51,402 bases of DNA from Helochares maculicollis (Eukaryota; Arthropoda; Insecta; Coleoptera; Hydrophilidae): contig JAWQRO010000168.1 in assembly GCA_033557835.1 (NCBI GenBank), forward strand, positions 1 to 51,402, given 5' to 3'. Shown piece by piece: positions 10,985-23,908 of this stretch (position 1 is the first letter of the stretch; every line of letters begins with the position of its first letter). A program made the position numbers and the translations under genes. The notes beneath the pieces are model-generated. The model did not search any database and was not told the DNA's origin. It saw only the letters and a list, made by a program, of their open reading frames with translations.

Positions 10985-11431
10985 TTATTTCTTAACAAAG
11001 ATGTGTTTGAACTGCTGTAATTTGGCATTGGTGATAATAACTTTCATCTTTTGAAACTGTGAGTTGTTCTCGTCTTCAGCAACAGATGTCACGGTCGCAT
11101 TTTTGTAGACCCACCGCATTTCGTCGCTCCCTGCTGGAACACGAATTGTCATGTTACAACGACCTGTCGTTTCCTGGACCATTTTATCCAAATTCAATCG
11201 AAGAAGATCCAAGCCTGCTTCGGTTTTAGCAGAAACGGGCAGAATATCCATATCATGGTTCGCAAGAACATCAGTTTCAACAATATCGCACTTGTTACCC
11301 ACCGATATCATTTTTTTCAGTAAATTGTCTGCCCCGGCTTTCTTCGATAAATTTTCCAAGGTGGCCATGACATGGTTGCGCTGATGGAGACGATCCGGAC
11401 TGGATAAATCTTCAACGTGCAGGATGACATC
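10985..11431 (-). CDS. GTPBP6: GTPBP6 exon 3 (G4, G5, C-terminal domain)
   Basis: Acceptor aaaatttcag before GATGTCATC. It begins DVILHVEDLSSPDR, a family hallmark after G3, then GNKCDIV and LPVSAKTEAGL, and ends in a small C-terminal domain with stop at 10985-10987. Confidence 0.92.
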   Translation of the reverse strand, partial: DVILHVEDLSSPDRLHQRNHVMATLENLSKKAGADNLLKKMISVGNKCDIVETDVLANHDMDILPVSAKTEAGLDLLRLNLDKMVQETTGRCNMTIRVPAGSDEMRWVYKNATVTSVAEDENNSQFQKMKVIITNAKLQQFKHIFVKK

Positions 11432-13319
11432 CTGAAATTTTGGAAACTTACTTAATATCATTACGTCAACCTAAAGGGACGCATCAAATATTATCGGCTC
11501 ATTTCAATAAATAATAGAAACGCTCATTATTGAATTTTCAGAAAACGATTTACATATTTACAGAATTGAAACAAGAAATGAAAAACCTATCTACATCAAA
11601 TTCCCACAAACAATTAAACAACATGTTAGAAGATGAAATCATCAGACCCAGCAACAATCCTTGATCATGTCCAACATGGATTGTTCCAAAATAAAAGGAA
11701 GTATCACGAACACACAAAAAAATATTAAGGATCATATTAATAAGTTCTGCCTGGGATGTACAAATGACAAAATAATATTTTCCGTCAGGCTAAAAGAGCA
11801 CACTAATTCTCTCAAGATCTTTTTGATTTTTGAACATCATAGTCTCAAAGTACAATGTGCTACAGCACCGGATGATATCTCACCAAACTAAAATAAAATC
11901 GCATCTCTTAAGCAAAAGTTTATAAAGATATAAAATTCTCTGTCAAACAGACTTATTTTCACCCTCTTAAGACTGAAACTTCTAAAATTTCTTCCTTATT
12001 CGGTGGTTATACCTCAAAAGGAATGTGTCTAAGAATACATCATTAACTCATTGCCTCTTAAAAACTTCAAATTTTATCATAATTTTAGTCATCAAAGTTG
12101 TACAATATAAATAAAGCCCGATCCTAATACACAAGCAAAATTCCAAAGGACAAACACATTCTAAAAATGTAACTCACAGCGATCATAAACATAAGCCTCA
12201 TAAATAAAAAATCTATGTAATCATACCCCATGTAAAGCATCCTCCAGAGTGGCCACGAAACACTCGATGAGATTCGTAGGTATGTTTGAAATAAACCCGA
12301 CAGTATCAGCATAGAGAACTTCCATTTTGGAGGGCAAAACCCCCGCGTGCATTGTGACGTCGAGAGTGGCAAAAAGCTGATTGCGTGGCTGCAAACTCTT
12401 TTCGCCCGTCAGCACCTTGATGAGCGAGGTCTTTCCACAGTTCGTGTACCCGACAACGGCGATCACTGGGTAATCCAGCTTCTTCCTCCGAGTTCTGAAG
12501 AGCTCCCGCTGCGAGCGTAGCTTTTTTATGGCCGTCTTAATTTTCTGTTCGCGTTCTTGCAGCATCATTTTGCGCTTTTCGAGATTTTTGCTTATGGCGC
12601 CTGCTTCTGGCTTCAACAGGCGCGTGCGGAGGTACGGGATTTCTGCCAGGGCAACTTGAAGCTTTGCATGCTTCGTATTCGCATGCAGTCTCAGGATTTG
12701 CATCACTATTTTGTAACGGTCTAAGATTGGAACGCCGAATTGCTTCTCCAACTCTTCTAGTTGCACATTTCGAAGAGTTCCGGTGTTCACAAAAACAGCA
12801 GTAATGCGGGGGTCTCCTCGGATTTGCCTTTTTAACTTTTCTAGAGTGCCGGAACCAAACAGCTGCTTTTTGTCTAGAGATTCTAAGGGAGTCATAATTT
12901 TATCGTGGACCGTCCAAGGGTCTAAGGTTCGAATCAAAGCTTCTGCCTCCTTAATTTGTTGCTCAGGGTTTGTATCCCGTACTTTTTGTGGGCCCCATTT
13001 GACATAGGGGTGGATTATGAGGCAGTTGTGGTCTACGGATGTCGAGAAGCATTTTTCTGCTAATTGCTGATACTCTCTAAAAATGGGGATGAAAATCGTT
13101 AGAAAATCAGCGAGGTATAACTAGGTGGGCCAACCTGTCTTCCTCGTCAGTTACATCAAGTTCGATGTCGTCGTTTTGGTTGAATCTGCAAGAGGTCAGG
13201 GACAAGGGCTTTCTTATGGCTTTAAAAATTAGGGGAGTTATCGCTTGGGATGTAAAGTTGCGCAACGAAAACATTATGAGTGCTGCATTGATTGATTTAC
13301 TATTAAAGAAACAGAACAC
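10985..13319 (-). CDS. GTPBP6: GTPBP6-like mitochondrial HflX-family GTPase (three exons)
   Basis: HflX-type GTPase. Animal GTPBP6 acts on the mitochondrial ribosome in recycling and biogenesis. Exons are 13319-13135, 13076-12227 and 11431-10985. They join in frame to about 493 residues, close to the usual family length. The N-terminus is basic and hydroxylated (MFSLRNFTSQAITPLIFKAI), as expected of a mitochondrial presequence. The middle has the HflX N-terminal domain and a long helical arm. The G domain has GYTNCGKTSL (P-loop, G1), DTVGF (G3), NKCD (G4) and VSAKT (G5). Two in-frame Met codons, at 13319 and 13274, could be the start; the second begins a cleaner presequence. The gene is convergent with yki. 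Confidence 0.93.
11432..12226 (-). other. GTPBP6: GTPBP6 intron 2
   Basis: A 795-nt AT-rich intron. ORFs inside it show no resemblance to known families. Confidence 0.7.
12227..13076 (-). CDS. GTPBP6: GTPBP6 exon 2 (HflX domain, helical arm, G1-G3)
   Basis: Acceptor ttttag before AGAGTATCAG; donor gtatga after CATGGG. It includes IRTLDPWTVHDKIMTPLESL, LFGSGTLEKLK, a charged helical arm and the P-loop and DTVGF motifs. The phase-0 junction with exon 3 gives ATLEDALHGDVILHVED, which fits the family pattern ...LHADVILHV. Confidence 0.92.
13135..13319 (-). CDS. GTPBP6: GTPBP6 exon 1 (presequence)
   Basis: It encodes the presequence and then the acidic stretch NDDIELDVTDEEDR. The donor at 13134-13133 (GACAG|gttggc) opens a 58-nt intron. 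The last codon, AGA, is split across it. Confidence 0.82.
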
Positions 13320-14880
13320 TTGCGGCGCAATCCAGCTACAAAATCTTATGTTTAAAGGTTAGATTCTGATTTTTGTTTCATAGGTTAGGATTTTGACGTG
13401 TGGCTTCTTCTTCTTGTTCTTATGGACCATTCACGGATATAACGAATTCCAAACTTAGTCGAAAAACAGGAATAAATCAAGAACCTACCAAATTTCGCTC
13501 ACGCGGGATTAGTTCGTAGTGATGACTTGCAAACTTATTTCTGCTTACATACGCAAGCAGTTGCAAAAAATATATATATTTCTATATTCACATGAAAAAC
13601 TGAGTTTTTGTAAAAATATATAGTTTTATTGATCCGATAAAGTCTAAACTTCCTGTCTGCTAATTAAAATGGTTGTTAAATGTTGGCGACATGCATATTT
13701 AGATGCTGTAATCTGGACAAGTACTAAAATTATTGCAAGTTTAGTCGAAAAAAATGTCTTTTATAATTGAGGGCGAAGCCCGAATCTGCTGCGCAGAATA
13801 CACAGCTACATCATTTGTGGACGTTACACACCAAATTTTTAATTGTAATATTCTTGATTGTACATTGCGGTCGTATACATCAAATATTTGATTGATGGCC
13901 ATAAAAATCAGAGTCTTATAGGTGTAACATGTATTGCCTGTGAGCAGCTGCAAACGAAATAGAAGTTTTGTATCAATCAGATTTATACGTTGTAAAATGT
14001 AATCTTAAGATTGCTCCTAGAGTCGTTGAAGTTGGTACTGTTTGAAGAACCGAACACCTGGTTTGAAGTTAGTTGTGATTACTTTTAATTTGCATGAAGG
14101 ATGTTTGAATGCAGATTGCTTGGAGCAACAGGTTATTTGGAATTAGTATAAATATTCATTCAAATGGCTAACCGAGGAAAGTGGTGGATATGGTATACAT
14201 ATTTATTTGGATTTTTTATTGTGAGGAAGCTGGCTTAAATGAATATATGATTGATTTCCAGTATGGAATCTACGGTTGGGTCTTTGGAGGTGCTGCTGAA
14301 GCCTTTATCAGGTATCAATTTGAACTTCTTTTTATGATGTTAAACAATGCCATTAAAGATGAATGGGGAAGGAATCTCAGAAATTCTGCGTTTTAGGTTA
14401 CCCACAAATTAATATTTATTCATAGTATAGTGTACATTAAAATATATACTGTATAAGAAGACTATTTTAATTTGAAATACACATTGCGCGTCTAGTCTGG
14501 TGACCTAAAACGCAGGATTACTGAAAGTCGATAGGACGTTTGAATATCGGCAAGACCCTCAATTGTCTTTCGTGCTAAAAGTAGATTCTAGAACGGGTCC
14601 CCGTCCTCAGAAGCGTTTCAAGCTGTAAATAAACAAAAAGAAATAATTAAAAATCCAATCAAATGCAGCAGAAAAACAAAAATCACCACAAGTAAAGAAT
14701 GGTTGCAGTTCAGAAAGCTTAAACAAATTCAAAACTCAAAGATTCAACATTGAACGAATTAAAATGTAACGTAATATAATGAAATCATCAAACAGAAAAG
14801 TCAAACTTTGATACTAGTAAGTTAAATAAACAGGAGTCTCGTCCACTACAAATTACAGTCAGTTAAAGAAAACGCACACA
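13320..14880. other. Intergenic DNA, no gene supported
   Basis: A 71-codon + ORF at 14181-14396 and a short one with MANRGKWWIWYTYLFGFF at 14164 were examined. Neither resembles a family I recognise. The GTPBP6 promoter should lie in the first few hundred bases. Confidence 0.45.
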
Positions 14881-15844
14881 CAATTTTATTTCATGATTTA
14901 TTTTACAACACATTGTAATGAGTTTATAATGATAAAATTGCAGTCTTAGTTTTTGCTACATTTGAATCGGCGTGGCTAAAACACTACGTCTGTCTTGTTT
15001 GATATTAAACATTTACGAATGAATCAAAGTTTAGAGCCAAAATTTCTCAAAAGATTACAATAAATTATATTTATTATATAAATGGTGCAATTACAGATTT
15101 TTATCATTTTTCTTTTTAATGTATACACAGTTTCAAAGAAAGTCGATACCTAGATACATATTAAAGAACGTAACATTTATTTCTATTAAACTTTACAGTT
15201 TTCACAATAACTTATATAAAAAGCTATATATAGTATATATAGACATTACAAATATGGATGTGGCAACGGAATTTACGCCTACAGGTATGCAACCAATCTT
15301 TACGCGTTCACAAGCGATTTCTTACTAGTAGTTGTATATATCACATTGTATCAAAGATAGGGCTTCTCTGTCGTGATTACATTATGTACATTGGAAAATT
15401 TTTCTTATTTATAATTTATTGCTTACTGTCGTATCTCTAATATATACTATTATAGATATACGTACCTTACTATGTACGACTAGCATTTAAGTAGGAGGAC
15501 GTGTTTGCAGTTATGCTAATTTGGTGTTGATTATCGCAATTTGCGTCAGTTTAGATCAAGCGAACTGGGTTCGCTTTGTTTTTGTTAAATTTATTATTTA
15601 CGTTTTTTTTTGCATTTTTTCGAGTAAAATCAATTAGTCTCGGGCCCGCCGAGTAACTTAATGGAATGTGAGGTTGCTGATTATCTACTGCCAATCGCCA
15701 GTCGGATGTTGGTTCGGTTCATACTCTCTTAGAGGAAAGAAAAATAAAAAGCGAAAACCTTGCAACCCGGTTGATACCCGTTTGCGCCCGTTACAAACCT
15801 AAATTTGCTATTTCAACACCCGTTATCAATTTTGTGGTTAGAGA

Positions 15845-16455
15845 CCTGTTGCTTCGCATACATGGTAAGAAAGCCGTTACGTTGCTAATGTTCGGTGTAA
15901 AGACCCGTTACATTTTAGGCTGACATCGATTTTTTTGCATGTTTTTGCCCACTACAATATTTTCTAATATCTGTTATGTTTTAGTTCGACGCCCGATGTT
16001 GTTTTATTTAGTGCAAAACTCGTTATATTGCTGTTTTCCGATGGTAGGACTCATCGTGTTGCTGATTTTTTTTATCTTTTATATGTCAAGCTGCTTTGTT
16101 TTTATTTTAAGACCCGTCATGGTGCTATTTTTTTAAGTTAAGACCCGTCATGTTGCTATTTTCTTAAGTTAAGATCCTTTATGCTGCTATTTTTTAAGAT
16201 GAAGACCCGTTATGCTGCTATTTTTTTTAAGTTAAGACCCGTTATGCTGCTTTTTTTATGTTAAAAACCGTCATGCTTCTATTTTTTGTGAGTTAAGACC
16301 CGTTATGCTGCTTTTTTATGCTGAGACTCGTGATGCTTCTATTTTTTTTTAATTTAAGACCTGTTATGCTGCTTTTTTTAATTGTTAAGACCCGTCATGC
16401 TGCTATTTTTGTTATGTTAGGACCCATTTTGGTGCTATTTTGCATTTTAGTTTAT
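15845..16455. repeat. About 32-bp minisatellite
   Basis: Repeats of a unit like gttaagacccgttatgctgc followed by a T-run. About ten clear copies lie between 16100 and 16430, with degenerate ones before. The T-run varies in length, so the period is not exact. Confidence 0.85.
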
Positions 16456-18284
16456 AATCGTACCCGCTAAATTTTAACATTTTTGTGTTAGGCATTTTTT
16501 AAGTGGTAAAGTACTCTCATATTGCCTTACATTTCCATAATTTAAAAACCCGTTGCATGGAACTGGTTACCTCCAAATCGTTTGTATTCAACTCGAATTG
16601 TGAATCGTTGTCGAAGGAGTATAGCCTGTTGCAACAAGTGCGGCCATAGATGTTTTTCTATTGTAAAATGATATTTCGTTATGAAAGTGTGTCCTGTTTG
16701 TTACTTCGATATCAACTGTTAATCAGAGATCGGCTGTTACTCAGAGATCGCTTGGTACTCAGAGATCACCTGTTCTTCTGAGAAATTGTTTGTTACTCAA
16801 AGAATCGTGGACTCAAAAGTCTTGAGTCAAGGATCCCCTGATTCGGATAATCATCGCTCGACAAAACATCACCCGATAAATCCTCGCCCGACGAACCGTT
16901 GCTCAGGGAACCGTTCCTCCGGGTTGCCAAGTTTCAAAGTCGCAGTGTCGATAGGTTCTCGCACAGGTGGATGTGGGGATTGATTAAAATTAGAATGATT
17001 GAATGTGAAATCAGTTTTTATAATTTATTGTATTGAGTTTTGTCAACATGGAAAAGTACAAATATTGCATTACACCGACTTCTAGCCTGGAATACACAAT
17101 TACATTGTGTGTAATATATTTGAAAGTTTTTATTCTCTTTTACTGATGTTAGTCGCATGCGGGCGGGACGGGCGACGCAGGCGGCCGCCCGTCCGCAAGC
17201 CGCATTCCGCATGCCTCATCTTTATTATACAAAACACATTGTATTTGCCAGTGTCCAGTGCCAGTGTACGTATTTGGTTCCCCTACTGTCCGACAACCTG
17301 GTTCCCAAGCTTTGACACAGCCATCTCGAAAACATAATCCAAAAATCAAATCTTGTCCGAAATAACCGAATCAAACGATACAATTAACAACTGCTGCACA
17401 GAGACCGTCTGGTGTACATTTCCCCAAAAATCACTACTGTATATAGTCAATTCAACTAATACTCAATATCTAAATATCAAATACTGATTACTGACAATAA
17501 ATAGGTATAGATTACAAATAACCACCAAATGACAATAATACACACAAATGCAGCATGTGACACTGGACAATAAGCAAGAAAATATCGAGTACCAATAACT
17601 AATAAATCGATTAATTAAGTAATTAAGAATTAAAATACGTAAGTAAACAGTCGGAAACACAGAGATCTGAATCAGTTCAGTTCCATCGGTAGGAGGGTGG
17701 AAAGGGTGCATCGTGTCGGGTCGGTCTGCTGATATGTCACTTCACCTTCTGTCCTAAGCCCGGCTCGTTAGAAGCGTCGCCGTCGCCGTCGCGGCGCGGG
17801 TGCAGGACAGGAACTGTGGGATCTTGTCTTGCACCCGAAGGTAGTGTTGAGAGATCGTACAAACCTCGCCTCTTATCCTAAAGCTAAAGTTATATTGTAA
17901 TAAGAACTTTCTTATAATAAGTTATTGCATGAATTACAGTTTATGAGGTACTGTACTTCCTAATAATATAACCTCTGTACATAAAAACTTTTTTGCACTC
18001 GTTTTATATAATAATAATAACCACCATTATTTTTTTCTTCTTATTTTTATCAAAACGGATAGAATTATATAGGTAATGAGTATATATAATATATTTATAT
18101 ATTTATATATGTATAGATATTTATGTATGCATGTTTTTATACGGTTTTTTTTGCTTTAAATATAATATAAATCTAGGAGGAGTCGGGAGGGCTGTTTGCC
18201 TTTCGGATTCGCGCGAAGATCGGGGGTGATTGGCGTGGCGTCGGACAGGGCGCGCTTGCATCGCGGTATCTCAAGTCGATCAAT

Positions 18285-18445
18285 CAGAGGCTGCGTTCGC
18301 GATTTGAAACGTCACCCGCCAATCGGAGCCGACGTTTACAATGCGAAACGTCAAATAACCAATTGAATAGAAGCTATGTTTGCAAAGTTCAAACGGCAAA
18401 TCAGAGGTTATGTCCGCGACCTGATACTTCACATGGGTAGTTGTC
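18285..18445. repeat. Degenerate 39-41 bp repeat, about four copies
   Basis: Four blocks begin with aatcagaggctg, aatcggagccga, aattgaatagaagc and aatcagaggtta, with loosely matching tails (gaaacgtca). The copies are old. Part of a minus-strand ORF here owes its repeated look to this array. Confidence 0.5.
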
Positions 18446-19659
18446 AGAAACGTTGGTTTTCCGATGGAAATGAAAAGTAAGTTTGTACTCGTCGAAAAAA
18501 CCCGCCTTTTTTGAACATATAAAGAACGATTGCGTCCCTTTTCGGACGCCAACCGATTATCCTTAATCTTCCCTCTTCGTTCGAGTCTTGGTATAAAGAC
18601 ATACGTATATAAATATGTATATAGTTTAGTGGTTTTTTTCTTAATAATGAAATGGAATGCATCTCGTCACAACAATATTTGAGCTATAGCCCTGCTTAAC
18701 GCCGGGCGGGACCGGGCTAGGGCGAGCCCGCGTCCAGGGCAGGCGCCTCCGCTGCCACTCAGTCGGTCGCTACGGTGACGCCTGCCCGCAACACAACAGC
18801 TACACACATAGAGAAATTAACCAATAGGAATATGTACTATATTACACTTATGCTAGAGGTCTACACAACACACAAAGAGATAACCCTTAATGTAGAGATA
18901 GTGATACGTAATTCATAATTATCATTATACAAGTTTAAAAAAGTTATGCGGTATATTTAGCAAATGGCTAGTCAAATAGAAGCTAAGAATGGTAAACAAG
19001 CATTTTGCTGACAGACATATAACATTATCATTTGCAAAGATCGTTGTTCTGTATTGTGGAATTAGTCTACATGAGTTTCAATTTAGGCCAGAAATTCAAA
19101 CCAATAACATCACCTAAAGTCGCTAGTTTGTGCTCGGGAACACCTAACTGACTGATTGTATGTTGACCCCTTTAAACCAACCTGCCCTGGTCCTAACTGA
19201 CACGATGGAAGGTAGCAGGGCCGCTAGGCCGTGCGACGCCTCCGCAAAGCCCTCGACCGATTTATATATTTGGGGGAGGGGCAGGGGAGCGGGTCGGTAG
19301 TGGTGCCGGTGCGAGAACTGTTCATTGCCTTGCACTTGCACTTCACACATCCAATTACCGCGAATCAGCGATAAAAAGCAAATTCTTAATTGTACTTAGT
19401 TTTCTACTTCGATCAAAATCAACATAATTTCTATGTACACGTTCGTATTCTGCTTCTGCCAGGGGGCTATGTGCGTATCGCTTGCTAACCTAACCAAACC
19501 GTTCGACGGGCGCTTCGTTGAGGACGTCCGGGGCCGAGGAGGCGCTGTGATTCTCGGGGGTCGTCGAATTTTTTCATTTTTAAGTCTTCAATGTTCGTTT
19601 TGAAGGCTCACTTTTGAAATTTCATTATCTCATATTAAGATACTTAATTTAAGTCTTTT

Positions 19660-19960
19660 ATTTAGTCTCTTTTTTAGTCTAACGTTAAAGTCTCTTGCTA
19701 AGTCGCATGTTTAAAGTCCCTTGCTAAGTCGCATGTTTAAAGTCTCTTGTTAAGTCACACGTTTAAAATCTTTTGCTATGTGACACATTTAAAGTCACTT
19801 TTTGGTCTCTATCATTTCATATGTGTCTCGTTTAAAGTCATGTATTGAGTCTCTCATTTTAAGTCATGTATTGAGTCCCTCATTTTAAGTCATGTATTGA
19901 GTCCCTCATTTTAAGTCATGTATTGAGTCTTGTTTTCAGTCACACGTTGAGTCTCAAGTT
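19660..19960. repeat. 26-bp minisatellite
   Basis: Units like gtcatgtattgagtccctca followed by ttttaa, four near-identical copies at about 19835-19935. Related wording (aagtctcttgctaagtcgca) precedes them, and degenerate traces run on to about 20700. Confidence 0.85.
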
Positions 19961-21489
19961 TTCATTTACATGTTTTTTTCAGTCGTATTCCGAGTCGCTT
20001 GTTGAGAGTCTTGTGTTCAGTTGCATGTCGAGTCTCATGCTCTTAGTTACAAATTTTCATATTTTTGGGTTGATGTGTTCTAAGTCTCATAGATACCATC
20101 ATTCTAAATGTGCAGTCATTCAATTGAAATCTCATGTTTAAAATCCCAGTGCTATATTTGAAATTTTCCATTTCCTGCGGTAAATCCCACTATAGTCGGA
20201 TATTTCTGGTTCCGTGTTTAAAATTCCAGATTTTGAGGTTGATATTTAATATTCTGTTATCCAAATTTCATATTTAAAATCCTGGATTGCAGGCGTTATG
20301 TTTAAAGTCCCAGTTTTCATTTTAAAAAATACTAATTTCTAGGCTTCATAGTTAAAAACCCAGATCCCAGGGAGCACATATAAAAACCCGGATTTTAGGC
20401 TGTCTTTTAAACAAATGCCCAGACTCCAGGCTTCATAATTCAAATTGCAGACTTACGGTTCTATATTTATGATCTTAATCTTGATAATGAATTGTTAATC
20501 GTTAATCGAGGATCATATTTGAAGTCCTTTGTTTAGACTCACATTTGAAAACTTGCAGATTAAACTTCTCGTTTTCAGCTACAAAGTCTGCTATTGAAAT
20601 TTCGGCTTTGCGGATTTTCTTCGTTGTCAGCTATATTGATCATTAGAGTTCCGTTGCTAATTCAAATTTAAAGTCTATGGTTTGTACTTTTGCTTGCATT
20701 TGAAGTGTCTTGTCTAAAGTCCAGCATATGAAATCCTTCTCTTCAAGTTTTCGTTTGTAAAAAACCGCAATCAACTGTTTTAATACTTCAGTTTCCATTG
20801 ATCGTTTTCTCTTAACACTTCAATTTTTTCAGTCGAAGACTCAAACGTAACATTCTATGTCTTCGAAGTCTAAATATCACCGTCTTTGATTTTATCGTTT
20901 TCGATTTCATCTCCGAATTCAAAATCTTTGATTTCGTTTTTCGATTTAATCTTCCAACTTCAAAATGTTCAATCGCTCATGGTCTAATTCAACAGTATGA
21001 GTAACAAACAAACAATTAATCAACAAGTCACTACGCTCAAGTCTCCCAGTCCGTAGATACGTCAATAAGTCACAACCAACTATCCAATTTCTCACTTGCT
21101 AAGGCGTACCTCCAAACGACTCTCCCAAAAATCACCGTTCCCCCGATCGGCTATCACGATTAGTCAGAGTTCAATAAAAAAGTTTTCCTACTTACAAAAA
21201 CTGAAATTCGGGCAAGTATTTGCGTTGGTATCCCATCCCAGTACTGTTTTTATACAACTTTATTTTTAAAAACCAATTAACAATAAAATATCAACAAGTC
21301 AGTGGTGCACCGCCCTTCAAAAAAACCCTCGGAACTTGACCCTAAGCGCCTCCCCTTTTACAGCAAGGAGGCACCTGCAACTCTCAATTTTGTCCCGCTT
21401 CTGCCACGTTTCGAAAATTTCCCGTCACTTAGGCCCGTTCAATTTATTAACCCAGCATCCAATCGGCCAAAACATTTTCTATCGGTCAA

Positions 21490-21720
21490 TCCGTTAACAC
21501 CAAGCGACTAACCCGTTAACATCAATGGGCCAAACCGTTAGCACCAATGGGCCAAACCGTTAATTTCTATCGGCCAAATAGTTAATGTCGATCGGTCAGC
21601 CTGTTAATGTCCATCAGGCATTCCCTTAAAGTCGATCAGTCATCTCACTAATGTGCATAGGATATCCCGTTAATGTTGATTGGTCATCTCATTAACATCG
21701 ACCTGTCCCATCCAACAGTC
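21490..21720. repeat. About 22-26 bp degenerate minisatellite
   Basis: Repeats of the type ccgttaacaccaatgggcca, drifting to 'gttaatgtcgatcggtca' along the array. Not coding. Confidence 0.7.
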
Positions 21721-22758
21721 ACCACTTGAACACGATACTGCAAGCGCAACCAACGCAAACACAAACCAAATGTGCGTATATTTACATGCGTATTTCTTCA
21801 GTCGATCCCGGCGCACGGTGGAGTGGCCACGCCCTCAAGGAAGCGCAGTCATCCCTTTTGTAAAAACTCTACCAGTATCAATAGCATATCTATATAATAT
21901 GTAGCGATTATAGTCATTTTATTATCCGATCTCAAGGTACGAGTGTCATAAAAAAATAAAGTGATTTTTTTGTGGAAGTGGTTGGTTAGTCTGTGGGTGG
22001 TTAAAAGTGGCGGCGTGCCTAATCCCGAAGCCGATTAGGCCCGCCGCTTGTGCTCTGCATATGCATGGACGCCAGCGAACACCATAGGAGGACAGCACAA
22101 CTAAAAAGGGAAACGAAACAAATAAAAAATAAAACAAAAACGTTTACAAATATTAATTATGTAATTAATCAAAAAAATTATAACTCATTAATTTTAATTA
22201 AACCAAATTAAACCAAAAAGAACAAAATGATTCTAGAAACTAAAACTAAAACTATAATAAAACAAAAGTTGCAGTGAGCGGGCGCAGTTTTGGCTCGCCC
22301 GCCCGTCCGTCCGATAGAATTAAAATAAAATGAAAAATTCAAAACTGAAGTCTGCACGGGAAAATGTTGTGGCCTCGCTAAAGCATTGCCGTCGCGCTTT
22401 TCCGGATGGCATTTTTAAGCAAAACCACTGCAAATTTCATCAGAAAGCATATGGTGTCGTGGTAATCGTGTAAACTAAATGAAAAACACAAACATACAGA
22501 GAAATAATATTACACATGGGACGACCTGCTGCGCCTAAAAAATCCGCACCTTTAGCGTACCAAGAATCAAAGTACCCCGGACGCAATTCTTTTAAGAAAT
22601 ATGTACGTCGTCCAAGTATAAATATATACATATATGACATTATAAATATATATATTATTATATTGTAGGTCTATGTGGAGGTGGGCGACTGCGAACGGCT
22701 CCAGAGACAGGAGCCCCTCGCATTCGCCCAACCCCTTTATAAGCGGCCTCGGACCGCT

Positions 22759-22790
22759 CAATAAATAAAATAAATAAATAAATAATTTTT
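22759..22790 (-). promoter_or_regulatory. AU-rich element in putative ELAV-family 3' UTR
   Basis: The minus strand reads ATTATTTATTTATTTATT with further overlapping ATTTA pentamers. Overlapping AUUUA motifs are classical AU-rich elements, which ELAV/Hu proteins bind. Its place downstream of an ELAV-family stop fits autoregulation, but only if this DNA is really transcribed. Confidence 0.4.
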
Positions 22791-23583
22791 CTCTAATCAA
22801 GGGGGCTTGGGGACGGGGCGGGAAGGGGACAATCTCTCTATACAAATAGAAATAGAAATAAATTAGAAAGTGCCGTATTCTTTGGTAGCCGTAAAATCGA
22901 GGTCCAGCAGCAGACCGCCTCCATGCCAACACAAATACAACAGCAACGCCACCAAACAAACATTCATAAATCGCAAACTAACTATTACTTCTTCTTTTTG
23001 TTAAATAGTTCTCACGCTGCCTTCTAGTTCTACAGCGTCGGCGTTGCATATGCGACTAGTTATATAATATTATGTATAAGAATACACAAAACACTACATT
23101 TAAATACAATAAATGAACTAATGACAAAGAAATGATAATACAATACGAAAAATAAATACTATTATTAATAATTTACTATGCAATATATATATGTATTTGC
23201 GGGAAATTCGGGGCTTCCCGACAATCTCAAATAAAGAGAGAGAGATGGCACAAATAATACATGAGAAGATCTTAATATATTTTGCTATAGGAAACGCGAA
23301 TGCACTTCTGACTAGCTTCGTATGTTTTTTTTTTATTTATAAGTACTATAAATTAAAACCGAGACCGAAAGTCCCGAAGCACAGCCGGGACTGCTCACGT
23401 ACCCGCATTAAATTAATTAAAGTAAAACATAACCTTACTTTTTTTTTTACAGCGACAATTATAATAGTAGAATAATAATAAGGAAATAAAAGTATAAATT
23501 AATAAAAATCCTAAGAAACGGCCGAGCACGTGGTCAGTCCAGGTTGTGTGTGGTGGGTGTTTTATGGCTAAAACTTAGCCGCT

Positions 23584-23908
23584 CTATGTTGTTTTGCTTT
23601 TGTTGGTTTTAAAGCTGACTTGCAAGACACGGTTACCCAACGTGTATCCATTGAGCGACTGTATGGCAACGACGGCTTCGTCATAATTGGTCATGGTGAC
23701 AAAGCCAAACCCTTTGCATTTGTTGGTTTGCAAATCACGAATAACCTTAACGCTTTGCACAGCTCCAAACGGGCCGAACAGCTGCCACAGGACGTTTTCC
23801 TCCGTTTCCGGTGCTAGATTATACACGAATATGCACCATCCTGATCCGTTCATCGCATTTCCTGGCAGCATCGAGTTGGCCAGCAGGTCTCCGGCCAGCG
23901 GAGAATAC
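23584..23908 (-). CDS. fne/Rbp9: ELAV-family terminal exon: hinge end and RRM3
   Basis: Acceptor ttgttatag; its first G completes an Arg codon from the previous exon. It encodes YSPLAGDLLANSMLPGNAMN, then all of RRM3 with RNP2 (IFVYNL) and RNP1 (KGFGFVTM), ending KTNKSKTT. The stop is at 23584-23586. Confidence 0.95.

Larger units (their letters stand above)
14880..23583 (-). other. fne/Rbp9: Probable long 3' UTR of the ELAV-family gene
   Basis: This is inferred. No gene was found in the 8.7 kb downstream of the ELAV-family stop codon. The minus strand has U-rich tracts and an AU-rich element, and two AATAAA motifs near 14890-14915 could be a distal poly(A) site. ELAV-family genes are known for very long neural 3' UTRs. 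GC-rich islands occur at about 17155-17215, 17750-17820, 18180-18260, 18690-18790, 19190-19310 and 22260-22320. Where the transcript really ends is unknown. Confidence 0.4.

Noticed and set aside
14164..14396. Small ORFs with MANRGKWWIWY and YGIYGWVFGGAAEAF
   Set aside because: They look protein-like and have possible splice sites, but no joined reading frame gave a family I recognise.
22567..22959. 130-codon minus ORF
   Set aside because: Composition switches from GC- to AT-rich inside it and it includes the AU-rich element; more likely non-coding 3' UTR.
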